DNA of 64,000 nt from Rhynchopus sp. YZ270_cl-10. Its lineage: Eukaryota > Euglenozoa > Diplonemea > Diplonemida > Diplonemidae. The position numbers and the translations under genes were made by a program. The DNA is taken from the NCBI GenBank assembly GCA_964035575.1, contig OZ037860.1:1326689-1390688 (forward strand), read 5' to 3'. A model generated the notes under the pieces. The model was given only the letters and a program-made list of their open reading frames with translations, ran no database searches and had not been told where the DNA came from. Numbering within the stretch: position 1 is the first letter of the stretch; every line of letters starts with the position of its first letter. This document shows positions 8,688 to 19,264 of the stretch, in pieces.

Positions 8688-10292
8688 ATGGAAATGCTGT
8701 CTGACCCGAAGCGTGTCGTGGCGGGTGTGTCCGCAATCACTACTTCTGCGGCGTTCCTGAAGTACCAGCCGAACCTGCCTGCGTTCGCTTACGCGTTCCT
8801 CACATCGAATGACCGTGCCATCAAATACCCGCGTGAAGGAATTGTGGGCTTCGCCAAGAGCGCCTTCGCCCTGATCGGAATCAGCGAAGTGGCGGTGATG
8901 CTCCCGACCGAGTTCCCCCAGTTATTCGCGTTGCTGTACTTGAAGTACCCCTGGCTGGAGAAGGTGCTGACGGAGAACACACCGTCGCACAAGAAGATCT
9001 TCTTCACCGTCCCCATCATGCTTGCAGTGTACAACTTCTTCAAGTTCATCCTCGTGAGCTGGTGGAACAACCTCACCCCCGTGACGATCCTGCCCTTCGA
9101 CAAGGCCCCCTTCATGACCAACCAGGTCGCCCTGGAGGGTCAGGTGCCCGACCCGACAAGCCCGAACTTCCCTGAGCAGGTGTACAACTACCGCTGGGTG
9201 CCGCAGGGTCTGAACATCACCTTCGCAATTGCGCGCTCTGCCTCGTACTACGGCATGTGGCTTGGTTCGTACCTGTTCAACCAGTTCACGATTGGTATTG
9301 AGTACCCGATGAACGTGCTGTTCCGCATCTTCCTTGCGTACTCACACGTTGGCCGTTTCGCCCCGAGCAACAAGACCAGCCGTTCGGACATGTACCTCGC
9401 CCTGGTGAACACGTCGATGATCTGCTGGATGGACTTCAAGACCGGCAACCTGCGTTACGAGAACCTGCGTCTGCCCTTCAAGGACACCTCCGTCATCAAC
9501 GTGAAGTACATCACCATTGACCTGGACCACGAGAAGAAGGAGTTCATCGGAATGAAGCTTCTGATGGACGACGGTCTGGGTGAGCACAACGTGGCTGACG
9601 CCAACAGCGGTGCCGACATTGAGCAGGCTGTTGTGATTTCGAACGCTGTGGTCTCCCTGTACGCACACATCCACGTGCACTGGTGGGCCAACGGCACTGC
9701 ACAGCTGATCAAGCCCACGAGGAAGTGCGACGCATGGTCCCTTGCAAAGGAGAGCAACGCTGTGACCCAGTGGATGAACAACGCTGCCTCGTACGGCTCG
9801 TACGGAGGTATCGGAGTTGGCAGTGCTGCTGTGATGGCCGACATTCTGTCGCACAACGGATCGCAGGGACTCCCCTTCCACCACTGCCCTGTCATTGGAG
9901 GCCAGACCCCGAAGTGTGACGACAAGTTCATGCACATGGCCGCAAAGAACTCTGTTGCACACCAGATCGTGAACGATGCCCGTACCGTGCTTGCCCAGCT
10001 CCGCCCCAACTGGACGGCGGACGTGACGAACTCGTTCCTTGCAAGCACCATCATGCACTCTGCCGACCACTACTACGTTGACATCTACACGTCCTTTGCG
10101 TTCAAGTCTGAGATCATGAGACACGACATCAGCTTCCTGCGTCTTGCCTTCTTCGGGCCGAACACGTACTTCTCGCGCAGCGTGAAGTGCAAGGAGAACC
10201 CCCAGGACGACCTGTGCATGGCGATGTACGAGGTGGCCAAGAAGCACGACACGAAGTTCGCTGAGAAGCTCTTCATCGCATGTGCCAACTAG
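8688..10292 (+). CDS. Unrecognised membrane-anchored family protein, copy 2
   Basis: This is a single open exon of 534 aa from the ATG at 8688. An in-frame extension upstream to 8583 has no ATG and begins beside a possible acceptor (ATTGCAG, ends 8588), so it is treated as 5' UTR. The protein has hydrophobic segments at roughly residues 15-40, 48-75 and 100-125, then a long soluble region with NTSMICWMDFKTG, HIHVHWWANGT, HSADHYYVD and HDISFLRLAFFGPNTY. It is nearly identical to copy 3 for the first ~430 nt of coding sequence (two silent differences); after that, differences come in short clusters that mostly change amino acids. Flanks upstream (from ~8470) and downstream (to ~10835) are shared with copy 3. 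The family is unknown to me. The reverse strand has a long open frame, which is a codon-usage shadow. Confidence 0.88.
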   Translation: MEMLSDPKRVVAGVSAITTSAAFLKYQPNLPAFAYAFLTSNDRAIKYPREGIVGFAKSAFALIGISEVAVMLPTEFPQLFALLYLKYPWLEKVLTENTPSHKKIFFTVPIMLAVYNFFKFILVSWWNNLTPVTILPFDKAPFMTNQVALEGQVPDPTSPNFPEQVYNYRWVPQGLNITFAIARSASYYGMWLGSYLFNQFTIGIEYPMNVLFRIFLAYSHVGRFAPSNKTSRSDMYLALVNTSMICWMDFKTGNLRYENLRLPFKDTSVINVKYITIDLDHEKKEFIGMKLLMDDGLGEHNVADANSGADIEQAVVISNAVVSLYAHIHVHWWANGTAQLIKPTRKCDAWSLAKESNAVTQWMNNAASYGSYGGIGVGSAAVMADILSHNGSQGLPFHHCPVIGGQTPKCDDKFMHMAAKNSVAHQIVNDARTVLAQLRPNWTADVTNSFLASTIMHSADHYYVDIYTSFAFKSEIMRHDISFLRLAFFGPNTYFSRSVKCKENPQDDLCMAMYEVAKKHDTKFAEKLFIACAN

Positions 10293-10835
10293 AAGCACAT
10301 TATCGTTTTTACAGCAAGATATGTGTCCACATTACACATTTATCTTCATTTTTTCTTTTATTGCGATTCTTTTTGTTTTCCACGTTTCCCCTTCTCCCTT
10401 TCCCCATACCGCCTTTTCATTGCCCTCAACAAACGTCTTTTCTTGACAACCAGAGATGCGCAACTGCACCTTGAACACAGCGACAAGGCTTCATTGACGG
10501 GCCTGAGTTTGTATTATTGGACAGTTGTAATCTCAAGGCTGAAGGTGTTTTTGTTCTAGATGTCACATTATAATCGGAACAGCAACACGGCAGAAGTTGA
10601 AGCAGAAGAAGATACACCCACCCTTTCCCCCCAATAGTTTTCCCCCTCCCCGTTTCCAACGTATGACTATTTTTCTGTCTGTATCCCTTTTTGGTCAAGG
10701 TTTGCTTTGTTAACCCAAACCTGTTGCTCGTCAGTGTGTAACCCAACCCTTCGTTTGCGGAGGTTGGGTTCAACACTTTTATGACCCTTTTTTTTTGTTG
10801 ACGAACATGACGTATCCTTCAAGATTCGTTGTGTG
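10293..10835 (+). repeat. Shared 3' flank of family copies (second copy)
   Basis: This is the second copy of the flank described at 1548-2092. It is followed by unique sequence from about 10836, so this is where the tandem duplication similarity ends behind copy 2. Confidence 0.8.
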
Positions 10836-12184
10836 TTGTTAATACTTTTTGTCTTCTGTTTTAAGTGCTGAGCTGAAGCTAGAAGATCCACTGGGCGTAA
10901 CTGTATTTACCTCATTTCAATTATGTGCACGAGAGGCACATTCATCTGAGATGCTTTGTTCACTTCTAGGAACTGCAAAAGAAAACCACCTTTTGCCGAA
11001 ATGATACATGTAAAGGTCGGTGTCTGTACCCCCTGTTGTTTATTTTACTTACTTTTTTTCGTAACCAACGAGCGAGATGTGCGTTTTTTTTCCCTCTCCA
11101 GAGAATGTGTTGTCCCCATGTGGGAAGTAATTTTTCCTTTGTTTTTATTTTTATTTTTTGCACTAATTTTCTTTTTTAATGGTGTGATTCAGCGGTGTAC
11201 GGACAACCCACGGGGGAACCACGGAGAACTGTTTCGGACTATATTAAGCTTTGCGGAGCACCTTCGGGGGATCCACGGAGAATCCGTTTGGTGATCACAC
11301 CATTAATATATATTTCGCGTGCACTTCGCGTGCAACGCAAGGTGAAACTGCAATGCAGTGGAAGCATTGAGAAATATATTAAGTAGCTTTTCACATCCCC
11401 TTGGCACTGGTAAAGACGTTGTGAACGGGCCGTTAGGACGCAGCAAAGCTGCGCTTATACACTCTTGTTTGACAACTTCTTATCTACGTGCCCATTTTCT
11501 GTGATCACCCTGCCTCGCCCCTCCACTGCCACCTGTAGTGACCAATAGTTTCGAAACCATAACGCAAACACTCAGTACACAAAATAAACATAATTATCTG
11601 TAAGCGAGTCTCCGGGCTCCTCCGTCTTACGGAATGTGCTCTGGGTGATGTGTTGTGGCGTTCAAACATTGCCTTTATTTTTATTTTTTATTTTTTTTAG
11701 AACTCACTCTTCACAAGAAAGGGGTCTTTTTTTCTTCTGCAAGCTATTCTACACCCATACGTGAGCTATTGGGACTAACGTACGCTGCTGACGTCTCTGA
11801 CAAATGTCAGTGAGTCGAGTAGGGCAGTGCGTCAGTGGGCCAGCTGCGTACGTGAACGATGAACGTATCTACGTTGTTTCGTTCCACGTTGATGGGAAAT
11901 ATATTGTTGCTCTTTTGGGATGACTATCGCAAGGGAGGCTTGGTTCATCTCGCAAGGTTTTTTTTTTATGTACTCCACAAACGATCGAAATGTAAAGAAG
12001 TGTGTATGCGTAGCCTGCCCCTAAACCGGCAATTTCACATGCACCAACATTTTTTCAACAAAAAACAAATCAAAAACAATTGTATGTCAAAACCTTTGAG
12101 TCCTTATGGCACCTCCTCCCCAAGAAACCTCAAACATTGTCACAGAATTTATCTATTTTCGTTCCAACTTTCACAAATCAAACA
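10836..12184. other. Spacer between family copies 2 and 3
   Basis: No gene is supported. It includes a short TTAA-flanked inverted-repeat element (11180-11302). The last ~230 bp repeat the sequence upstream of copy 2 (words such as CTGCCCCTAAACCGGCA), consistent with a duplicated promoter region. Confidence 0.55.
11180..11302. mobile_element. Tiny TTAA-flanked inverted-repeat element
   Basis: It starts TGGTGTGAT and ends ATCACACCA, and TTAA stands on both sides (11176-11179 and 11303-11306). A TTAA duplication is typical of piggyBac-type transposition, but with only a 9-bp terminal repeat the family assignment is tentative. The TGGTGTG terminus is shared with 4816-6008 and 25573-25619. Confidence 0.55.
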
Positions 12185-13786
12185 ATGGAAATGCTGTCCG
12201 ACCCGAAGCGTGTCGTGGCGGGTGTGTCCGCAATCACTACTTCTGCGGCGTTCCTGAAGTACCAGCCGAACCTGCCTGCGTTCGCTTACGCGTTCCTCAC
12301 ATCGAATGACCGTGCCATCAAATACCCGCGTGAAGGAATTGTGGGCTTCGCCAAGAGCGCCTTCGCCCTGATCGGAATCAGCGAAGTGGCGGTGATGCTC
12401 CCGACCGAGTTCCCCCAGTTGTTCGCGTTGCTGTACTTGAAGTACCCCTGGCTGGAGAAGGTGCTGACGGAGAACACACCGTCGCACAAGAAGATCTTCT
12501 TCACCGTCCCCATCATGCTTGCAGTGTACAACTTCTTCAAGTTCATCCTCGTGAGCTGGTGGAACAACCTCACCCCCGTGACGATCCTGCCCTTCGACAA
12601 GGCCCCCTTCATGACCACGCAGGTCCACCTGGAGGGTCAGGTGCCCGACCCGACAAGCCCGAACTTCCCTGAGCAGGTGTACAACTACCGCTGGGTGCCG
12701 CAGGGTATGAACATCACATACGTCATCGCGCGCTCTGCCTCGTACTACGGCATGAGGCTGAGCTCGTACCTGTTCAACCAGTTCACGATTGGTATTGAGT
12801 ACCCGATGAACGTGCTGTTCCGCATCTTCCTTGCGTACTCACACGTTGGCCGTTTCGCCCCGAGCCACAAGACCAGCCGTTCGGACATGTACCTCGCCCT
12901 GGTGAACACGTCGATGATCTGCTGGATGGACTTCAAGACCGGCAACCTGCGTTACGAGAACCTGCGTCTGCCCTTCAAGGACACCTCCGTCATCAACGTG
13001 AAGTACATCACCATTGACCTGGACCACGAGAAGAAGGAGTTCGTCGGAATGAAGCTTCTGATGGACGACGGTCTGGGTGAGCACAACGTGGCTGACGCAA
13101 GGAGCGGTGCCGACATTGAGGAGGCTGTTGTGATTTCGAACGCTGTGGTCTCCCTGTACGCACACATCCACGTGCACTGGTGGGCCAACGGCACTGCACA
13201 GCTGATCAAGCCCACGAACCCGGCCGATGCATGGTCCCTTGCAAAGGAGAGCAACGCTGTGACCCAGTGGATGAACAACGCTGCCTCGTACGGCTCGTAC
13301 GGAGGTATCGGAGTTGGCAGTGCTGCTGTGATGGCCGACATTCTGTCGCACAACGGATCACAGGGACTCCCCTTCCACCACTGCCCTGTCATTGGAGGCC
13401 AGACCCCGAAGTGTGACGACAAGTTCATGCACATGGCCGCAAGGAACTCGACAGCGCACCAGATCGTGAACGATGCCCGTACCGTGATTGCCCAGCTCCG
13501 CCCCAACTGGACGACGGACGTGACGAACTCGTTCCTTGCAAGCACCATCATGCACTCTGCCGACCACTACTACGGTGACCTCTACACGTCCTTTGCGTTC
13601 AAGTCTGAGATCATGAGACACGACATCAGCTTCCTGCGTCTTGCCTTCTTCGGGCCGAACACATACACACGCAGCGTGAAGTGCAAGGAGAACCCCCAGG
13701 ACGACCTGGCAATGGCGATGTACGATGTGGCCAAGAAGCACGACACGAAGTTCGCTGAGAAGCTCTTCATCGCATGTGCCAACTAG
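12185..13786 (+). CDS. Unrecognised membrane-anchored family protein, copy 3
   Basis: This is a single exon of 533 aa from the ATG at 12185, the same start context as copy 2 (CAAACAATGGAAATG). It arose with copy 2 by tandem duplication of about 3.5 kb: 5' sequence from ~11960 and 3' sequence to ~14321 match. Against copy 2 I count by eye about 22 amino-acid replacements plus one 3-nt indel and about 11 silent changes. Several replaced blocks agree instead with copy 1 (TTQVHLEG) or copy 4 (NPAD after IK; DDLAM near the C-terminus), a mosaic pattern typical of gene conversion between family members. N-terminal membrane segments and the His cluster HIHVHWWANGT are conserved. Function is unknown. 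Confidence 0.88.
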   Translation: MEMLSDPKRVVAGVSAITTSAAFLKYQPNLPAFAYAFLTSNDRAIKYPREGIVGFAKSAFALIGISEVAVMLPTEFPQLFALLYLKYPWLEKVLTENTPSHKKIFFTVPIMLAVYNFFKFILVSWWNNLTPVTILPFDKAPFMTTQVHLEGQVPDPTSPNFPEQVYNYRWVPQGMNITYVIARSASYYGMRLSSYLFNQFTIGIEYPMNVLFRIFLAYSHVGRFAPSHKTSRSDMYLALVNTSMICWMDFKTGNLRYENLRLPFKDTSVINVKYITIDLDHEKKEFVGMKLLMDDGLGEHNVADARSGADIEEAVVISNAVVSLYAHIHVHWWANGTAQLIKPTNPADAWSLAKESNAVTQWMNNAASYGSYGGIGVGSAAVMADILSHNGSQGLPFHHCPVIGGQTPKCDDKFMHMAARNSTAHQIVNDARTVIAQLRPNWTTDVTNSFLASTIMHSADHYYGDLYTSFAFKSEIMRHDISFLRLAFFGPNTYTRSVKCKENPQDDLAMAMYDVAKKHDTKFAEKLFIACAN

Positions 13787-14321
13787 AAGCACATTATCGT
13801 TTTTACAGCAAGATATGTGTCCACATTACACATTTATCTTCATGTTTTCTTTTATTGCGATTCTTTTTGTTTTCCACGTTTCCCCTTCTCCCTTTCCCCA
13901 TACCGCCTTTTCATTGCCCTCAACAAACGTTTTTTCTTGACAACCAGAGATGTGCAACTGCACCTTGAACACAGCGACAAGGCTTCATTGACGGGCCTGA
14001 GTTTGTATTATTGGACAGTTGTAATCTCAAGGCTGAAGGTGTTTTTGTTCTAGATGTCACATTCTATTCAAAGCAGCAACACAGCAGAAGTTGAAGCAGA
14101 AGAAGATACACCCACCCTTTCCCCCCAATAGTTTTCCCCCTCCCCCTTTCCAACGTATGACTATTTTTCTGTCTGTATCCCTTTTTGGTCAAGGTTTGCT
14201 TTGTTAACCCAAACCTGTTGCTCGTCAGTGTGTAACCCAACCCTTCGTTTGCGGAGGTTGGGTTCAACACTTTTATGACCTTTTTTTTTGTTGACGAACA
14301 TGACATATCCTTGAAGATTCG
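13787..14321 (+). repeat. Shared 3' flank of family copies (third copy)
   Basis: This is the third copy of the flank. The similarity runs to GAAGATTCGTTAATACTTTT, after which an inverted-repeat element begins at 14331. The region behind copy 2 has the related TTAATACTTTTTG without the element, so it gives an approximate empty site. Confidence 0.75.
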
Positions 14322-14330
14322 TTAATACTT

Positions 14331-15061
14331 TTATTGCACGTCGGGGCACTTTAATTTCACTCCCCTAACAAATTCCTGTAGAAAAATAAAAACGGCAGTG
14401 AAATAAAAAAGGCTTTATTTCTTTATTTCACTCTTTATTTCACTCTTTATTTCACTGCTCGATTTTTTTTTTTTTTTCGCAAAGACAAAATTTTCAGCCG
14501 AAAAAAAAATTTTGGGCTCAGATGGACCCAAAAATGCAAATAAAGCAAGAATTTTGATGTTTTGAGCATCACATATTTATTCCCCGGTCATTTTCTGTAC
14601 AAAAAACCGGTTTGTATGGGCCAGCGCCTTAGCAAAAATCCGAAAAATCGGGAAAAAAAAAATTTTTTCCCCGGAAAATTTCGACTCCTGGGTGGGGTCT
14701 TGGGGTACCGAAAAATGCAAAAAAACGCAAAATTTGGGTATTTTGAGCATCTGAGGGATTTTTTCACGTGTTTCACCTTAGATGGAAGCGGATGCGGCTG
14801 GTGGGGGTGGGGTGTGCCCACCTACGGGAACAGTGCTGCCTGTGGAGTGGCCACTCCATCTGCCTCAATGGTGTTTAGGTCGGACATCAGCAACTCTGCA
14901 AGGTTGTGATACAGGAGATAAAGATATTTCGAAAAGAGAAAAATTTGAATGAAGATAACCCCAACACCAAAGGGACGTTGATACGATGAACGTAAGCCTT
15001 GAGAACTAAGCGTTTAGCAGACCCCCGGGTTGTGAAATAAAAGTGCCCCGTTGTGCAATAA
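14331..15061. mobile_element. Terminal-inverted-repeat element behind family copy 3
   Basis: TTATTGCACGTCGGGGCA at the left is matched (about 26 of 30 bp) by TGCCCCGTTGTGCAATAA at the right, giving a 731-bp element inserted just after the shared 3' flank. It contains short direct repeats CTTTATTTCACT and no convincing gene. Confidence 0.7.
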
Positions 15062-15077
15062 AAAAATGTATTGTTGG

Positions 15078-15220
15078 TGTAATATTTTGCCTTAATTTCA
15101 CTTACAGCCCCAAAACCCCTCGGAGTGGTATTTTTTCCCCTCGGGCTGCGCCCTCGGGGAAAAAAACCACTCCTCGGGGTTTTTTGGGGCTGTGCGTGAA
15201 ATAAAGGCAAAAATATTACA
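15078..15220. repeat. Near-perfect 140-bp palindrome
   Basis: TGTAATATTTTGCC at the left end pairs with GGCAAAAATATTACA at the right. Inner arms contain CAGCCCCAAAACCCC and CCCCTCGGG around a CTGCGCCCTCGGGG centre. It would fold into a single long hairpin and is likely a small foldback element next to the one at 14331. Confidence 0.8.
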
Positions 15221-16217
15221 CGTCAATAATATATATTATTGTCTTCCGTATTTCACCACCGATACGAGAAAACATTTTACCACATTTCACTTCTAGGAAC
15301 TGCAAAAGGAAACCATCTTTTGCCGAAACGAAATGTGTAAGGACATGTCTGTACCCCCCATTCCCCCTGTCTTTTTTATTACTTTTTTTTAGTAACCAAC
15401 GAGCGAAATATTTGTGTTCTCTCTTTTTTTTTTTTTTTTATGGTCGTCTCCGTTGCGGGACATCACCCTTCTATGAGACACTTTTTTTTTTCGCACACAC
15501 TGTAAAAACACTAGCTGAAACTGCAATACAGTTGAAGCACAACACATTAATATTTAAAAAAAAATGCACCTTTTTTTTTTGATAAAACAACTTGTTGTCA
15601 ATTCTAAAAAGATTGGAGGCAGCGCTGCAGGGCAAACAAAACGGATTGAAAAAAACAGAAGCTTGCTTGTTTTCTTTGAGTACTCAATTCACCACAACAA
15701 CCGTACTTCAGTTTAACACATTTTTTCACCTTTTTGTTTTCCCGGCTTTGAGCGCACAAACAAAAGGCCCGATCTTTTTTTTGCACCCGACACTCTGTCT
15801 TGAAGACGTTGTGAACACACCGTTGAGAGCTCTTTCAATGCTATACGCTTTGGAAAAAGCTAAGACACCTAGTGTTCATTTCGTCCTATCCCAACGATGG
15901 ACACAACGTGGTGCATTCGTATTTGGGAGAAGAAGAAGAAGAACTAAATACGATATGAATAGAAGAGGTACTTTTATGACTAAGCCTTTGAGGCTTGGGT
16001 TCATCTTATAAAAATTTTTTATTTTATTTTTCCGACCGACAAAAAAACCATCAAAAAAAAAAAAAAAAAGAAAAGTAATGGATGCTCAGTGGAAAACTTC
16101 AGATACATAATGGAGAACCACTACTCTTCCATAATTTCATCTAACAATATGGAAAAAGAAAAATAAAAATATAGTGGAGTTTGCACAGGTGGCAACTACA
16201 CTATTCCAACAATTTTT

Positions 16218-16249
<32 letters not shown>

Positions 16250-17548
16250 GATAATTATTCCATATCCCCTACACACAGCTCCCCCTTTTTTGGGGTCATA
16301 TTCTGCAAGAATTGCCCCCTCTTAGTTGCCACCCCCTCTCCCTCCCTTTGCAACCATTTCACCCCCCTTTATCTCTTTCGTGCATGATGTATGATGGAAG
16401 AGGGGACTGTTTTCAGCTTTTGTGGAACAATGGAGCTTAACGCTAATTTTGCATTCACAAAAAGAAAGAAAAAATACATTTCTGTGGGGATGGAAAATGC
16501 AGACGATAGGGGGAGGGATTTTGTTTTGTTTTGTTTTCTTCTTTTTTTTTTTTTTTTTTTCAACAGACAAACAGAAAAAAGGCACTATGTTCCCCCCTTT
16601 TTTTTGGGGGGTACCAAGTACAAAGTTGCCAACTCAAAACAGTTATAGTTTGCCTATATTTATTTATTTTTAACCTCCCCTTGTATACCACAGCGCATTC
16701 TTGTCTAGTACCTCCTTTTTTTCGTTGAAAAAGGGGTGCTTGATGTTATATCATTTTCTAAAACAATCGATGGCTGTGTGTGCAGTGAGGAATACACATT
16801 TCATCGAGTCGTTGTTTTTTTTTCTCTTTTTTTTTTTTTACTTTCTTTCTTTCTCTGTCGATCTTGAGGGTATCCAAACCTGCCAAGAACGCGAACGCTG
16901 TGTGGTGTGTGTTGTCTGAATACTATTTGTAAGGATCACTGAGATTATCTTTACGAAAATTTCTCTTTTTTTTTTGCACTGCGTCATTTTTTTTTGGCTC
17001 GCACTGTATATATTTTCTCCACTGCTTCAACCACGGTAGACAACATCAAACACAACAAAAAACCGCAAAAAAAAAAAAAAAACAAAAAATGAAAAAACCT
17101 TCCCCAGTAAAATGGTAAAAAAACAAAGTTTATTCCCCCCTTTTTGCCTCATGTTATCTTATTTCTCGGTTGACAAACAGTACGAATGGCTTGGTAGTGT
17201 ACGTCGCGCGCTTTTCATTATTTTTTTCTCAAACCCGCAAATTCTCTCTTCAGAATGGAGAACGTAAAAGGGGGTCTGATCCCGTCTCTCTCCCGAATAC
17301 TCCAGCTCTCTCTCTGGAGTGTCATTTCCGTAATTTCCGTCATTTCCTTTAAGTTTAACAGCCTTGCGAATGTACTCTCTCACTGAACCCATAATCTTTG
17401 ATTTCTCGTTTCAAGGCGCAAGATTTATTTTGCTTTTTTACCCCCCTCTTTTTTTCCTGTTCCTTTTGCGGTATTATCATAATAGCTCTCTCTCTCTCTC
17501 TGCCAGACCTATAACAGACTAATAACAAATCTTACAAAAAAAAAAAAA
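15221..17548. other. Gene-free T-rich spacer before copy 4
   Basis: No gene is supported. It contains a hairpin repeat copy (about 15974-16008), a GTGGAGTTTGCACAG...CTACACTATTCCAAC repeat copy (16163-16215), long A and T runs and a CT microsatellite at 17485-17502. Confidence 0.5.
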
Positions 17549-19264
17549 ATGCCGATTACATTAACGCTAGACGAATGGCACATGATGTGGTTTGTCATAG
17601 GGACGGTGCTCTTTGCAATGTTCCTGCACTGCACGCCGAACCTGTTCGCATTGGCGAAGGCTGTGCTGTTCTCGAACGATGCCGCGATAGCGTATCCCAG
17701 GAGCGCTATCGGCGGGTTCCTGGGTCGTGTCTTTGCTGTGATCGGGGTGATGCACCTGCCGTACCTGTTCCCCCATCTTTTTGAGGAGCTTATCTTCGTA
17801 GACTTTCCGTGTCTGGAGACCGTGTTCACGAAGGGCACGACAGCACAGCACCTTATCTTCGTCACAGCCCCGGTGGGGGTGGCGGTGTACAAGATGTGCA
17901 AGTCTCTGTATTTGAGTTGGAAGAACCACCTGCAGAAGCTGAAACCCATCGAGCCCTTCACAAGGACGAGCTCGTTCCTGACGGAGCAGGTGCGCCTCGA
18001 GGGCACGATGCCAACGAGAGACATGGACGAGGAGTCGTACTTCGAGGCGCTCTACAACTGCCGCTGGGTGCCGAAGGATATGAACATCGTGAACACCATT
18101 GAGCGCTCTGCGTCGTACTACGGCATGACCTTCTGGTCCTACCTCTTCACAGACTTGACAGTCGGCTTCGAGTACAGGATCAACACCCTCGTACGCATCT
18201 TCAAGGCCTACGGACACGTCGGTCGCTTCGCATCAAGGAAGACCACCCGTGAGCAGTTCTACAATGCAATGGTGAACACGTCGATGATCTGCTGGATGAA
18301 ATACAAGACCGGCCACCTGGTTTTCGAGAACCTGCGTCTGCCCTTCCAGGACACCTCCGTCATCGACGTGAAGTACATCAAAATTGAGCTGGACCACGTG
18401 AACAAGAAGTTCTTGAGGTTGACAATCGTTATGAAGGACGATAGTCTGGATGAACACATTGTTGGTGACGAAGATAAAACCGGTGACAACATTGAGGAGG
18501 CTGTTGTGATTGCGAACGCTGTGGTCTCCCTGTACGCACACATCCACGTGCACTGGTGGGCCAACGGCACTGCACAGCTGATCAAGAACAAGACCAAGAA
18601 CCCGGCCGACGAATGGTCCCTTGCTAACAAGAGCAACAACGTGACCCAGTGGATGAACAACGCTGCCACATACGGCTCGTACGGAGGTATCGGAGTTGGT
18701 AGTCCGGCTGTGATGGCCGACATTCTGTCGCACAACGGATCGCAGGGACTCCCCATCCACCACTGCCCGAAGTCAGCACCGACCCCTGCTCCTGCTCCTA
18801 CTCCGAAGAAGGGCAGCAAGAAAGCTAAGAAGAACTCGGATTCTCCACCGGGTGCCGCACCGAGTTCGCCGACTGCCGAACAGAAGAACCGCCACCACTT
18901 TATGAACCTGGCCGCAGGGAACTCGAAAGCGCACAAGATGGTGATGGAGGCGCGTGCTATGCTTAAGAAAAAGCGCCCCAACTGGACGACGGAGGTAACG
19001 AACTCGTTCCTTGCAAGCACCCTCATGCACTCTGCCGACCACTACTACGGTGATAAGTACATGTCTTTCTCGTTTTGGTCGGATATTTTGAGGCACGACA
19101 TCAGCTTCCTGCGTCTTGCCTTCTTCGGGCCGAACACGTACTACTCGCGCTGGCTGAAGTGTAAGGAGAACCCCCAGGACGACCTGGCAATGGAACTGTA
19201 CGAAATCGCACGCAGTCATGATAAAGAGTTCGCTGAGGAGCTCTTCATCGCATGCGCCAACTAG
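17549..19264 (+). CDS. Unrecognised membrane-anchored family protein, diverged copy 4
   Basis: This is a single exon of 571 aa from the ATG at 17549 after an A13 run. A CT-repeat pyrimidine tract ending in CCAG (17505) lies 43 nt upstream. It keeps the family blocks NTSMICWMKYKTG, HIHVHWWANGTAQLIK, GGIGVGSPAVMADILSHNG, HSADHYYGD and HDISFLRLAFFGPNTY. The N-terminus is different and strongly hydrophobic. After the HHCP motif (around residue 405) copies 1-3 have a short VIGGQTPKCDD-type segment; copy 4 has about 40 residues rich in Pro, Ala, Ser and Lys instead, which looks like a flexible linker. The 3' flank is not the one shared by copies 1-3, so this copy is older and has escaped recent homogenisation. 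Function is unknown. Confidence 0.87.
   Translation: MPITLTLDEWHMMWFVIGTVLFAMFLHCTPNLFALAKAVLFSNDAAIAYPRSAIGGFLGRVFAVIGVMHLPYLFPHLFEELIFVDFPCLETVFTKGTTAQHLIFVTAPVGVAVYKMCKSLYLSWKNHLQKLKPIEPFTRTSSFLTEQVRLEGTMPTRDMDEESYFEALYNCRWVPKDMNIVNTIERSASYYGMTFWSYLFTDLTVGFEYRINTLVRIFKAYGHVGRFASRKTTREQFYNAMVNTSMICWMKYKTGHLVFENLRLPFQDTSVIDVKYIKIELDHVNKKFLRLTIVMKDDSLDEHIVGDEDKTGDNIEEAVVIANAVVSLYAHIHVHWWANGTAQLIKNKTKNPADEWSLANKSNNVTQWMNNAATYGSYGGIGVGSPAVMADILSHNGSQGLPIHHCPKSAPTPAPAPTPKKGSKKAKKNSDSPPGAAPSSPTAEQKNRHHFMNLAAGNSKAHKMVMEARAMLKKKRPNWTTEVTNSFLASTLMHSADHYYGDKYMSFSFWSDILRHDISFLRLAFFGPNTYYSRWLKCKENPQDDLAMELYEIARSHDKEFAEELFIACAN

Noticed and set aside
9342-10298. 318-aa open frame on the minus strand across family copy 2 (and similar ones over copies 1, 3 and 4)
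   Set aside because: It is antisense to a well-conserved coding frame in a codon-biased gene and is low in complexity (Val/His/Arg-rich). It follows from codon usage.
15592-16011. 139-aa open frame
   Set aside because: It has no conserved pattern, ends inside a dispersed hairpin repeat copy, and has base composition like the surrounding spacer.
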